From Amycolatopsis pittospori (lineage in GTDB: Bacteria; Actinomycetota; Actinomycetes; Mycobacteriales; Pseudonocardiaceae): DNA of 64,000 nt. Where the stretch lies: NCBI RefSeq assembly GCF_013870525.1, contig NZ_JACBXD010000032.1, positions 1-64,000 on the forward strand, read 5' to 3'. This document shows, piece after piece, positions 1 to 7,727 of the stretch. The translations under genes and the position numbers were made by a program. Every line of letters starts with the position of its first letter. The stretch's first letter is position 1. The notes under the pieces are model-generated. The model saw only the letters and a list, made by a program, of their open reading frames with translations, did no database searches and was not told the origin of the DNA.

Positions 1-162
1 GTCCAAGGTTGCGAAAGTGCCCTTCGCAACACCTCTCGGCGCGGCTTCATTGCAGGAGCTCTTGGCTGCGCGGTTCTGGACTGCCAAGGGAGCCCGACCA
101 CAAAGGACGTTCCAGTGGTCAAAGGTCTGATCGATACCTCAATGTACGGTTCTCGACCAGGG

Positions 163-471
163 TCGTGAGTGGCAATGATGGTTCTAACCCAATGTCACGT
201 AGCTTAAGTTGATCTTGGGTGAATCTCGATCGTCACTGGTGACGGTGCTCGGCTGGGGTGGTGAAGGCCTCCTTGCCTACCTTGAAGGTAGTGAAGGAGG
301 CCTTCATGGACGCGCGATCCGACATGTCACGTTCGCCCAGCCGTACCCCGGGTTCGATGCCGGCGACTCATCGAGCCCGATCGATCAGGCCGGTAGCCGC
401 CGAAGGACGCATCCCGAGATCGACTTAAGCTCCGTGGCAAGTGTCGTTCTAACCCTCTTTGTCACTCGCGA
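163..471. repeat. inverted-end intergenic element, copy E1
   Basis: A 309-bp element whose ends form an imperfect inverted repeat of about 58 bp (163-219 against 413-471). Both arms read outward-in as TCGYGAGTGRC, a variable stretch, GGTT, then a shared block around CTTAAG. Its centre holds a hairpin at 262-306 with arms TGAAGGCCTCCTT and AAGGAGGCCTTCA and an inner stem CTACCT/AGGTAG. The ends match copies at 8408-8755, 37068-37111 and 62298-62647. No protein is encoded. Its nature (MITE-like element, structured RNA or transcriptional insulator) is not known. Confidence 0.7.
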
Positions 472-635
472 CCCCTTCTGAGTCAGTGCAAATCGCTCGA
501 AACAGGCATCGGCATCCCGAAAACGCCTTTTGTGGATCACTCGGTAACCCGTCCTTGCCACTCATGACACGTGCGGTCTCGTCGCAGTCCCCACGTCTTT
601 TGTGGGTTGCGACGGTGAGCCCCATCACGTAGCGT

Positions 636-676
636 CCCGGCCACGAACATGAAGTCGGTTCATGTTCGTGGCCGGG
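636..676 (+). promoter_or_regulatory. 17-bp perfect hairpin occluding the ceramidase ribosome binding site
   Basis: Positions 636-652 and 660-676 are exact reverse complements around a 7-nt loop. The 3' arm contains the first bases of the GGGAGGT ribosome binding site (674-680) that serves the ATG at 688. In RNA the stem would hide this site, so translation control is a plausible reading. In DNA it could equally be an operator. There is no T-tract, so an intrinsic terminator is less likely. Confidence 0.6.
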
Positions 677-687
677 AGGTGCTACTC

Positions 688-2721
688 ATGGCGGTGAGCC
701 GGAGGCGGGTTCTTGCGGGTGCGGCGGCCTTGCCGGTCGCGGCGAGCGTGCTCGGCGCGACGAGTGCCGAGGGTGCGCAGGTGGCACAAACGCCCCGGCA
801 GCAGGGTTTCCGGGTCGGTGTCGGCATCTCCGACGTCACCGGCCCGGCCGCCGAGAACGGCATGATGGGCTACTCGATGCCGCAGCAGCAGACCGCCGGC
901 ATCCACCTCCGCACCCGGGCGCGGGCCTTCGTGGTCGACGACGGTGCCAAGCGGATCGCGTTCGTCACCGCCGACCTCGGCGCGCTGTTCCAGTCGGTCC
1001 ATCAGGGCGTGATGCGCAAGCTCACCGCCGCGTACGGCGACCTCTACACCGAGCAGAACGTGCTCCTCAACGCGACGCATACCCACTCCGCGTGCGGCGG
1101 CGATTCCCATTACGCCGCTTATGATCTGGCGATCCTCGGCTTCCAGCAGGAGGTCTACGACGCCGTCGTCGGCGGGATCTTCGAGGCGATCGCCCGGGCG
1201 CACGAGAACCTCGCGCCCGGGTCGATCCGGCTGGGCCGCGCCGAGCTGACCAAGGCGAGCGTCAACCGCTCGCGCAAGGCATTCGACCTCAACCCGAAGG
1301 CCGACAAGGACCACTTCCCGCAGGCGATCGATCCGGCCGTCACGGTGCTGCGGTTCAGCCAGAACGGCGCCGACGTCGGCGCTATCAGCTGGTTCGCCAC
1401 GCACGGTACGTCGATGAGCAACGGCAACCACCTGATCAGCGGCGACAACAAGGGTTACGCCGCCTACGAGTGGGAGCACGACCACGCCGGTGTCCGGTAC
1501 CTGGACGGGAATCCGCGGTTCGTCGCCGCGTTCCCGCAGACCAACACCGGCGACATGAGCCCGAACCTGAACCTCTCGCCGGGGACGCCGGAGACGGAGT
1601 TCGAGAACACCCGCACGATCGGCGATCTGCAGTTCCGTGCGGCGAAGAGCGCGTTCGACGCGGCGGCCGAAGCCGTGACCGGCGGCGTCGACCACCGGAT
1701 GTGCTACGTCGACATGTCCGATGTCGCCGTCGATGCGAAGTACACGCCGAACGGACGGCCGCAGCACACCTGCACGGCCGCGATCGGGGTGTCGATGCTC
1801 GCCGGCAGTCGCGAAGACGGCCCTGGCCTGCCGCTGCCGGAAGGCGTGAAGAACCCGTTCATCGACTGGCTCGGCGGCATCGACGCGCCGATCCCGCAGG
1901 CGCTCGCCGACGCGCAGGCGCCGAAGGTGGTCGCCGTCCCGTTCGGCGCGATGAAGCCGTATCCGTGGACGCCGGAGGTCCTGCCGCTGCAGATCGTCCG
2001 GATCGGACAGGTGCACCTCGTGGCCGTGCCCGCCGAGCTGACCATCGTCTCGGGCCTGCGGCTTCGCCGGACCGTCGCCGCGGAACTCGGTGTCCCGCTG
2101 GAGAACGTACTCGTCCAGGGCTACGCCAACGCCTACAGCCAGTACGTCACCACGCCCGAGGAGTACGACTCGCAGCAGTACGAGGGCGCGTCGACGCTGT
2201 ATGGCCGCTACACGCTTCCGGCGTACCAGCAGGAATTCGCGAAGCTCGCGGCGGCGATGAAGGCCGGGAAGACCGTGCCGCACGGGCCGACACCGCGAGA
2301 CCTGCGCGGCAAACTGATCAATTTCCAGCCCGGCGTCGTCTTCGACAGCGCGCCCGCGTTCAAATCCTTCGGCGACGTCCTGGTCGACGCGAAGAGCACC
2401 TACGGCCGCGGCGAGCAGGTCGCCGTCGAGTTCGTCACCGGACATCCGAAGAACGACCTCCGGCGTGGCGACACGTTCCTGGAGATCCAGCGGCTGGTCG
2501 ACGGCAAATGGGTCCGCCACGCCGACGACGGCGACTGGGATACGAAGTACCACTGGGCGCGGACCTTCGTCGCCGAATCGAAAGCCGTCGTCCACTGGAA
2601 GATCCCCCCGAACGCCCCGATCGGCAAATACCGCGTGGTCCACTTCGGCAACTGGAAGAACGGCTGGAACGGGGCGATCTCCGCCTTCAGCGGGACTTCG
2701 CGGACCTTCGTCGTTTCTTGA
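688..2721 (+). CDS. secreted neutral/alkaline ceramidase
   Basis: Hydrolyses ceramide to a sphingoid base and a fatty acid outside the cell (neutral ceramidase family, Ceramidase_alk plus C-terminal Ig-like domain). The 677-residue protein starts with a Tat-type signal (SRRR at 4-7, then a hydrophobic run ending near ATSAEGA). Family motifs are present: NATHTHS at 128-134, with zinc-ligand-type His131/His133, the WFATHGTSM motif with His239, and TGDMSPN with the probable nucleophile Ser291. The ATG at 688 is preferred over an in-frame ATG at 649 because GGGAGGT lies 7 nt upstream and the Tat motif then sits at the N-terminus. It is the first gene of an operon with sphingomyelinase 16 nt downstream. 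Confidence 0.93.
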   Translation: MAVSRRRVLAGAAALPVAASVLGATSAEGAQVAQTPRQQGFRVGVGISDVTGPAAENGMMGYSMPQQQTAGIHLRTRARAFVVDDGAKRIAFVTADLGALFQSVHQGVMRKLTAAYGDLYTEQNVLLNATHTHSACGGDSHYAAYDLAILGFQQEVYDAVVGGIFEAIARAHENLAPGSIRLGRAELTKASVNRSRKAFDLNPKADKDHFPQAIDPAVTVLRFSQNGADVGAISWFATHGTSMSNGNHLISGDNKGYAAYEWEHDHAGVRYLDGNPRFVAAFPQTNTGDMSPNLNLSPGTPETEFENTRTIGDLQFRAAKSAFDAAAEAVTGGVDHRMCYVDMSDVAVDAKYTPNGRPQHTCTAAIGVSMLAGSREDGPGLPLPEGVKNPFIDWLGGIDAPIPQALADAQAPKVVAVPFGAMKPYPWTPEVLPLQIVRIGQVHLVAVPAELTIVSGLRLRRTVAAELGVPLENVLVQGYANAYSQYVTTPEEYDSQQYEGASTLYGRYTLPAYQQEFAKLAAAMKAGKTVPHGPTPRDLRGKLINFQPGVVFDSAPAFKSFGDVLVDAKSTYGRGEQVAVEFVTGHPKNDLRRGDTFLEIQRLVDGKWVRHADDGDWDTKYHWARTFVAESKAVVHWKIPPNAPIGKYRVVHFGNWKNGWNGAISAFSGTSRTFVVS

Positions 2722-2737
2722 CCGGAAAGGCTCTTCT

Positions 2738-3700
2738 GTGCGGAAGCTCGCCGTACTCGTCTTCGCCACCGTCGCTCTGCTTTCGGGTATGAGCGTGCCC
2801 GCGAACGCCGCCACCTCCGTGAAGGTGATGGCCTTCAACATCTGGCAGCTGCCGTGGATCGCGAGCCCGAACACCTCGGACAAGGAGGCGAGGGCACGGG
2901 CAGCGGAGTCGGTCATCCGCGCGAACGACGCGGACGTCGTCGTCCTCGACGAGGCGTTCAGCGCCCAGGCCGAGGGAATGCGGAACCGGCTGAAGGACGT
3001 CTGGCCGCACCAGACCCCGCTCGTCGGCCAGTACTGCAAGACCTCCGCGGGCTGGACGTCGGTGAACGGGAACTGCTCGGGTTCGCCGTTCGTGGTCAAC
3101 GGCGGGGTGACCGTGCTCAGCAAGGCGCCGGTGACCGAGCAGCACCAGCTGGTCTTCCGCAATTCCTACTCGGGCACGGCGGACTACCTGTCCAACAAGG
3201 GCGCGGCGCTTGCCCGGCTGGTCGTGAACGGCAGGCCGCTGTGGATCGCGGGCACCCATATGCAGGCCGACGAGGGACCGGAGACGCTGCCGAAGGCACA
3301 CGACATCCGGATGGCGCAGCTCGGCGAGATCCGGGACCTGGTCACGAAATACGCACCCGCGGCCGAGCCGGTCGTCGTCGCCGGGGACCTGAACATCGAG
3401 TACTGGGCGGGACAGGCGCGCAAGGACGGCCTCGGCCGGACCCAGGTCCAGCAGGGCGAAGCCGTCCTCGACGGCGTACTGCGCACGACCGGCGAAGGTG
3501 ACTACACCTTCGACGCGGCGACGAACCCGAACGCCGCGAAGTCCGTTCCGACGACCTACCGCGACTCGCTCGACTACGTCGGCGCGCTGCGCACGGGCGG
3601 CCGCCCACTCGCCGCTGTCGGCCCGGTACGGCTCGTGCATTACGACGGTGGCACGATTCCCTCCGACCACTACCCGGTGGTGGCCAAGATCCAATACTGA
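2738..3700 (+). CDS. secreted sphingomyelinase (EEP-fold phosphodiesterase)
   Basis: Predicted to cleave sphingomyelin to ceramide and phosphocholine outside the cell, feeding the ceramidase encoded just upstream. The 320-residue protein has a Sec signal (about 1-25, cleaved after ANA) followed by an endonuclease/exonuclease/phosphatase fold. Metal and catalytic motifs are visible: MAFNIW, VVVLDEAF, GTHMQ, AGDLN, LDYVGAL and a terminal SDHYPV. The GTG start at 2738 follows GGAAAGG by 7 nt; the open frame continues further upstream but overlaps the ceramidase gene. Bacterial neutral sphingomyelinases are the closest recognisable family. A phospholipase C specificity on other choline lipids cannot be excluded. 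Confidence 0.88.
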   Translation: MRKLAVLVFATVALLSGMSVPANAATSVKVMAFNIWQLPWIASPNTSDKEARARAAESVIRANDADVVVLDEAFSAQAEGMRNRLKDVWPHQTPLVGQYCKTSAGWTSVNGNCSGSPFVVNGGVTVLSKAPVTEQHQLVFRNSYSGTADYLSNKGAALARLVVNGRPLWIAGTHMQADEGPETLPKAHDIRMAQLGEIRDLVTKYAPAAEPVVVAGDLNIEYWAGQARKDGLGRTQVQQGEAVLDGVLRTTGEGDYTFDAATNPNAAKSVPTTYRDSLDYVGALRTGGRPLAAVGPVRLVHYDGGTIPSDHYPVVAKIQY

Positions 3701-3734
3701 GGCCTTCATCGGGAGAACCGCCTCGAGGAGGATC

Positions 3735-5039
3735 ATGGCAGCCCTGCCAGCACGGACGAGGTATCGCTACTCGCTCGGCTCGTTCGTCACCGGCCCGTTC
3801 GGCACGGTTCCCGGACTGCTCCTCCTGAAGTACCTCACCGACACGATGGGCGTCGCGGCCGGCGTGGCCGGTTTGATCGTGTTCGTTCCCAAGGCATGGG
3901 ACGTGCTCTTCAACCCGATCGCGGGCAGGCTGTCGGACGCGGACATGGTCCGCACCGGCAGCCGCCGCAGGTTCCTGCTCTATGGCGGCATTGGCGTCTC
4001 GATCCTCTTCGCGGCCCTCTTCGCGCATCCGGGCTTCGGCGGTCCGGTGCCCGACGCGATCTACGTCGTCGTCGTGTTCCTGTTGTGCGCCACCGCGTAC
4101 GCGTTCTTCCAGGTGCCGTTCAACGCGCTGCCCGCCGAGCTGACGGACTCCGCCGACGAGCGGACGAAGCTGACCAGCATCCGGATCGGATTCCTCGCGG
4201 TCGCCATCCTGATCTGCGGCGGCGGGGCCCCGGCGATCACCGAACTCGTCGGCGGGATCGCGGGCTACCGGGTGATGGGCGTGTTCATCGCCGTGATCAT
4301 CCTGCTGGCGACGCTCGGCGTGTACTTCGGGCTGAAAGACGCGCCGGTCGGCGCGCTGCGGCCGAATACGGTGAGCCCGCGTGAATTGTTCCGGACGCTC
4401 GCGCAGTGGCGGCCGTTCCGCTGGCTGCTGAGCGTCTATTTCATCCAGGCGCTCGGCATCGGCACCGTGCTGGCCGCGATCCCGTTCTTCGCGGAGCGGA
4501 TCCTCGGCAGCTCCGGCTACTCGACGGTCCTGTTCGTCGGCTTCGTCGGCCCGGCGCTGCTGACCATGCCGCTGTGGCCGCGGCTCGGCGCGAGTGTGGG
4601 GAAGCTGGCCGGATTCCGGATCGCCACCGCCGCGTTCGGCATCGGCCTGCTGGGGCTGCTCGGCGCTCAGGTCTTCCCGTTCGCCGTCACGATGGTGTTC
4701 GTCGCGTTCTGCGGTGTCGGGTACGCGGGCATCTCGGTGTTCCCGCTGGCGATCCTGCCGGATCTGATCAGCGACGAGGAAGAGAGGACCGGCGAGACCA
4801 GGGCCGGTGTCGCGGCCGGTGTCTGGACGGCGTCGGAGACGCTGGGGCTCGCGCTCGGACCTGGGATCTGGGGTCTGGTTCTGCAGTTCGGCGGCTATCA
4901 GTCCAGCCTCGGTGTCGGCGCCGAACAGCCGTCGAGCGCGCTCACCGCCATCCTGCTCGGCGCGTCGATCCTGCCGGCCGTGTTGATCGCGCTCGGCATC
5001 CCGCTGCTGCGGAAGTCCGTGCTGGAGCGCCGGTCGTGA
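3735..5039 (+). CDS. MFS_2/GPH-family symporter, candidate sphingoid-base importer
   Basis: A 434-residue integral membrane protein with about 12 hydrophobic segments. The N-terminal pattern (YSLGSF, KYLTDTMGV, WDVLFNPIAGRLSD, GSRRRFLLYGG) is typical of glycoside-pentoside-hexuronide:cation symporters. The same superfamily includes the vertebrate lipid carriers MFSD2A (lysophosphatidylcholine) and MFSD2B (sphingosine-1-phosphate). Its place between two secreted sphingolipid hydrolases and a cytosolic lyase suggests uptake of the sphingoid base or another released product; this is inference. An Asn (FNP) stands where many family members have Asp in the WDxxxDP cation motif. GAGGAGG at 3725 supports the ATG, and the gene overlaps the next by 4 bp. 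Confidence 0.85.
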   Translation: MAALPARTRYRYSLGSFVTGPFGTVPGLLLLKYLTDTMGVAAGVAGLIVFVPKAWDVLFNPIAGRLSDADMVRTGSRRRFLLYGGIGVSILFAALFAHPGFGGPVPDAIYVVVVFLLCATAYAFFQVPFNALPAELTDSADERTKLTSIRIGFLAVAILICGGGAPAITELVGGIAGYRVMGVFIAVIILLATLGVYFGLKDAPVGALRPNTVSPRELFRTLAQWRPFRWLLSVYFIQALGIGTVLAAIPFFAERILGSSGYSTVLFVGFVGPALLTMPLWPRLGASVGKLAGFRIATAAFGIGLLGLLGAQVFPFAVTMVFVAFCGVGYAGISVFPLAILPDLISDEEERTGETRAGVAAGVWTASETLGLALGPGIWGLVLQFGGYQSSLGVGAEQPSSALTAILLGASILPAVLIALGIPLLRKSVLERRS

Positions 5040-6436
5040 CCGCCGAGGACGTCCTGCGGGAGTTGCGGGAGCTGCGCGCGGGAGACCTGCCGACGCACGG
5101 CGGCCGGACCTTGGCCTACGTCTACGACAGTGGTCTGTCCGAAGTGGACGAACTGGGTGCGGCGGCACACGCGCTGGCGTCGTCGGCCAACGGTCTCGAC
5201 CCCACCGCGTTCCCCAGCCTGTTGCGGATGGAGAACGACCTCGTCGGTGCCGCCGCGCGGTTGCTGGGCGGCACGGGGGAGACGGTCGGTTCGGTGACCT
5301 CGGGCGGCACGGAGTCGTGCATGCTCGCCGTGCTGGCCGCCCGCGACGCCCGCCCGGACGTGCCTTCGCCGAGCATCGTGCTGCCGACGACGGCACACGC
5401 CGCGTTCCACAAGGCCGCGCATTTCTTCGGTGTGCGCGCGATCCCGGTCCCGGTCGACCCGGTGACCTACCGCGCCGTGCCGGAGGCGATGGCCGCCGCC
5501 GTGGACGACACGACGGTGCTCGTCGTCGCGAGCGCGCCGTCGTACGCGCACGGCGTCCTCGACCCGATCCCCGAGATCGCGGCGCTGCTCGACGGCGTCC
5601 GCTTCCACGTGGACGCGTGTATCGGCGGCTGGGTGCTGCCCTACCTGGACCTCGGCCCGTTCGGGTTCGACGTCCCCGGAGTCACCAGTGTTTCGGTGGA
5701 CCTGCACAAGTACGCGTACTGCCCCAAGGGCGTGTCGGTTCTATTGCACGCCAACGCCGAACTGCGCAGGCCGCAGTATTTCGCCAGCGCGGACTGGCCC
5801 GGGTACACGATGCTGAACACCACGCTGCAGAGCACTCGATCCGGTGGTCCGCTCGCCGCGGCGTGGGCCGTCGTGCGTCATGTCGGCGAGGAGGGCTACG
5901 CGAAGCTCGCTTCGGCCGCGCGCGAGGCCGCCGTCGAGATCCGCGCCGGAATCGAGGCACTCGACGGCCTACGTGTCCTCGGTGATCCGGTATCGACCCT
6001 GCTCGCGTTCACCGTGGACGCCGACGCGGGTTTCGACCTGTTCACCGTCGCGGACGAGATGCGGGAGCGCGGCTGGTACGTCCAGGCGCAGTTCGCCCAC
6101 GAGACGTCGCCCGCGAACCTGCACCTGACCGTGACGGCCGCGAACCGGGGGAGTGAAAAGGAGTTCCTCGACGGTCTCGCCGCTTCGGTAGATGCTGCCC
6201 GCGAGTCCGGCCCCGTCGTCGTCGATCCGCAGGTCGCCGAGTTCGTGGCCGCGCTGGATCCCGCGACACTGACGTCGGAGCAGTTCGCCGGTCTGCTCGC
6301 GGCCGCGGGACTCGGCGGCGAAGCGGGACTGCCCGGCCGGATGGCGGAGATCAACGCCTTGCTGGCCACGGCACCGGGCCCGTTGCGGGAGCGGCTGCTG
6401 CTGGAGTTCCTCGGGGCGCTGTACACACCCTCCTGA
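5036..6436 (+). CDS. sphingosine-1-phosphate lyase-like PLP decarboxylase-family enzyme
   Basis: A fold-type I PLP enzyme of 466 residues that resembles sphingosine-1-phosphate lyase: FPSLLRMENDLV, then VTSGGTES (SGGTES at 89-94, phosphate binding), Asp193 in FHVDACIGG (pyridine nitrogen partner) and the PLP Lys225 in VDLHKYAYCPKG. The family cleaves phosphorylated sphingoid bases to a fatty aldehyde and phosphoethanolamine. Unlike the eukaryotic enzymes it has no N-terminal membrane anchor and is shorter. Its GTG overlaps the transporter stop (GTGA), so translational coupling is expected. The family also includes glutamate and aromatic amino-acid decarboxylases; the operon context favours the lyase. 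Adjacent genes supply no kinase to make the phosphate ester. Confidence 0.82.
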   Translation: MTAEDVLRELRELRAGDLPTHGGRTLAYVYDSGLSEVDELGAAAHALASSANGLDPTAFPSLLRMENDLVGAAARLLGGTGETVGSVTSGGTESCMLAVLAARDARPDVPSPSIVLPTTAHAAFHKAAHFFGVRAIPVPVDPVTYRAVPEAMAAAVDDTTVLVVASAPSYAHGVLDPIPEIAALLDGVRFHVDACIGGWVLPYLDLGPFGFDVPGVTSVSVDLHKYAYCPKGVSVLLHANAELRRPQYFASADWPGYTMLNTTLQSTRSGGPLAAAWAVVRHVGEEGYAKLASAAREAAVEIRAGIEALDGLRVLGDPVSTLLAFTVDADAGFDLFTVADEMRERGWYVQAQFAHETSPANLHLTVTAANRGSEKEFLDGLAASVDAARESGPVVVDPQVAEFVAALDPATLTSEQFAGLLAAAGLGGEAGLPGRMAEINALLATAPGPLRERLLLEFLGALYTPS

Positions 6437-6444
6437 GTCAAGCC

Positions 6445-6486
6445 TTGACGCAATCCGTCGGTTGCTATACAAAGTTATAGCAACCG
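6445..6486 (+). promoter_or_regulatory. promoter with overlapping ArsR-type operator
   Basis: TTGACG at 6445-6450 is a good -35, and TACAAA at 6468-6473 is 17 nt further on. The -10 lies inside a perfect 11-bp inverted repeat, CGGTTGCTATA / TATAGCAACCG (6459-6469 and 6476-6486). After a 3-nt mismatch the dyad continues as CAATC/GATTG. The repeat is the likely binding site of the ArsR regulator encoded second in the operon, giving autorepression. Confidence 0.72.
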
Positions 6487-6512
6487 ATTGATTGCTACTT
6501 GAGGAGGCTGTC

Positions 6513-6944
6513 GTGGGATTCCCCGACCGGATCGAACGCACCGTCGAGATCGCCCATCCGCCCGCGAAGGTCTGGGCCGCGCTGACCACGGCCGAAGGCC
6601 TCGGCACCTGGTTCGGCAACCAGGCGAGCATCGACCTGCGGCCCGGCGGCGACGCCGAGATGAAGTGGGACGAGGGACACCGGGCGAACATGCGCGTCGA
6701 GCGCGTCGAGGAGCCGGAGATCTTCGGCTTCACCTGGAACATCTACGGACTGCCCGACGACGACCCTCGCCGCACCTACGTCGAGTTCACCCTTGAACCG
6801 GTGGACGCGGGTACCCGGCTCACCGTCGTCGAAACCGGCTTCTCCCAGCTCCCGGACGAGCTCCACAGCGTCGCGTTCGACGGGAACACGAAGGGGTGGG
6901 CGGCCGAACTGGGTGAACTGATCGAATACCTCGATGCCGCCTGA
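6513..6944 (+). CDS. SRPBCC/AHSA1-domain protein
   Basis: A 143-residue START-fold protein (PDRIERTVEIAHPPAKVWAAL at the N-terminus, TYVEFTLEPVDAGTRLTVVETGF in the middle, a terminal helix with WAAELGELIEYL) of the activator-of-Hsp90-like group. These domains form a hydrophobic ligand cavity; the ligand here is unknown. GTG at 6513 follows GAGGAGG at 6501-6507. It is the first gene of an operon whose next gene, an ArsR regulator, overlaps by 11 bp. SRPBCC/ArsR pairs are common in actinobacteria, and a regulator-plus-ligand-binder role is plausible. Confidence 0.85.
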   Translation: MGFPDRIERTVEIAHPPAKVWAALTTAEGLGTWFGNQASIDLRPGGDAEMKWDEGHRANMRVERVEEPEIFGFTWNIYGLPDDDPRRTYVEFTLEPVDAGTRLTVVETGFSQLPDELHSVAFDGNTKGWAAELGELIEYLDAA

Positions 6945-7269
6945 CACCGAAGCGATCGCCGAACAGGTCTTCGTCGCACTGGCCGACCCGAGCAGGCGGA
7001 GCATCCTCGCCACGCTCGCCTCGGGCGGCCCGGCCACGGCGACCGACCTCGCCGACCGCCTGCCCATCACACGGCAGGCCATCGCCAAACATCTGGCGTT
7101 GCTCACCGACGCCGGCCTGGTGACCCCGGAGCAGGGGGAGCGGCGCCGGGTCCGCTATCGGCTCCGCTCGGCCCCGATGCAGGTCGCCCAGCAATTCCTG
7201 GCGGCGTTGGCCCGCGACTGGGACGGTCCGCTCGCAGCCCTGAAAGACCATCTGGAGGGAACAGCATGA
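6934..7269 (+). CDS. ArsR-family winged-helix repressor
   Basis: A 111-residue DNA-binding protein: VFVALADPSRRSILATLA, TATDLADRLPITRQAIAKHLALLTDAGLV (helix-turn-helix at about 34-62) and a beta wing with RRRVRYRL. No cysteine metal site is visible, so it belongs to the ArsR subgroup that works with SRPBCC partners rather than the metal sensors. It is encoded between two SRPBCC genes, overlapping both (11 bp upstream, 4 bp downstream). Its probable target is the dyad at 6459-6486. Confidence 0.9.
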   Translation: MPPDTEAIAEQVFVALADPSRRSILATLASGGPATATDLADRLPITRQAIAKHLALLTDAGLVTPEQGERRRVRYRLRSAPMQVAQQFLAALARDWDGPLAALKDHLEGTA

Positions 7270-7727
7270 GCTTCACGACCAGTTTTACCGTCGACCAGAC
7301 GCCACTGCAGGTCTTCGACGCCTTCAACGACGTCCGCGGCTGGTGGTCCGAGGAGATCGACGGCGGCACCGTCGACGTCGGCGACGAGTTCGCCTACCAC
7401 TACGAGAAGGTCCACCGCTGCCGGATGCGCGTCACGGAATCCGTACCCGGCCGCAAGGTCTCGTGGCTGGTGCTCGAGAACCACTTCGAGTTCACACGGG
7501 ACGAGACCGAATGGGTCGGCACCACGATCACGTGCGAGATCGCCGGGAAGGACGGCGAGACCGAGGTCCGGTTCACGCACCACGGGCTGGTTCGGGAATA
7601 CGAGTGCTACGACGTCTGCCACAAGGCGTGGACGTTCTACGTCGGCACCAGCCTGCGCGCGCTGATCACCACCGGCGAAGGGCGGCCGAACCGCCAGAGC
7701 GTGCTGCCCGCGGAGTTGGCGCGATGA
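7266..7727 (+). CDS. second SRPBCC/AHSA1-like protein
   Basis: A 153-residue SRPBCC-fold protein (SFTTSFTVDQTPLQVFDAFNDVRGWWSEE, later TEVRFTHHGLVREYECYDVCHKAWTFYVGTSLRALI). The WTFYVG-SLR helix and the early FD-F-DVRGWW segment are typical of the ligand-binding START-like fold. ATG overlaps the ArsR stop (ATGA), and the next gene begins in the same way, so four genes are translationally coupled. Ligand and function are unknown. Confidence 0.83.
   Translation: MSFTTSFTVDQTPLQVFDAFNDVRGWWSEEIDGGTVDVGDEFAYHYEKVHRCRMRVTESVPGRKVSWLVLENHFEFTRDETEWVGTTITCEIAGKDGETEVRFTHHGLVREYECYDVCHKAWTFYVGTSLRALITTGEGRPNRQSVLPAELAR

Larger units (their letters stand above)
1..687. other. non-coding region upstream of the sphingolipid operon
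   Basis: No convincing gene: the short open frames here lack coding character and ribosome binding sites and run through inverted repeats. Positions 8-30 hold a small GTTGCGAA...TTCGCAAC palindrome, related to one half of the large hairpins at 8483 and 62373. A repeat element fills 163-471, and a further copy of its end motif lies on the minus strand at about 547-574. A hairpin at 636-676 abuts the first gene. Confidence 0.7.

Noticed and set aside
9..481. Two open frames of 67 and 90 codons at the window start
   Set aside because: They cross the E1 inverted repeat and its hairpin, have no ribosome binding sites and no recognisable protein sequence.
682..3162. 826-codon open frame on the minus strand opposite ceramidase and sphingomyelinase
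   Set aside because: It is the high-GC shadow of the real genes: Arg/Ala/Gly-rich composition, no motifs, and exact complementarity to two convincing genes.
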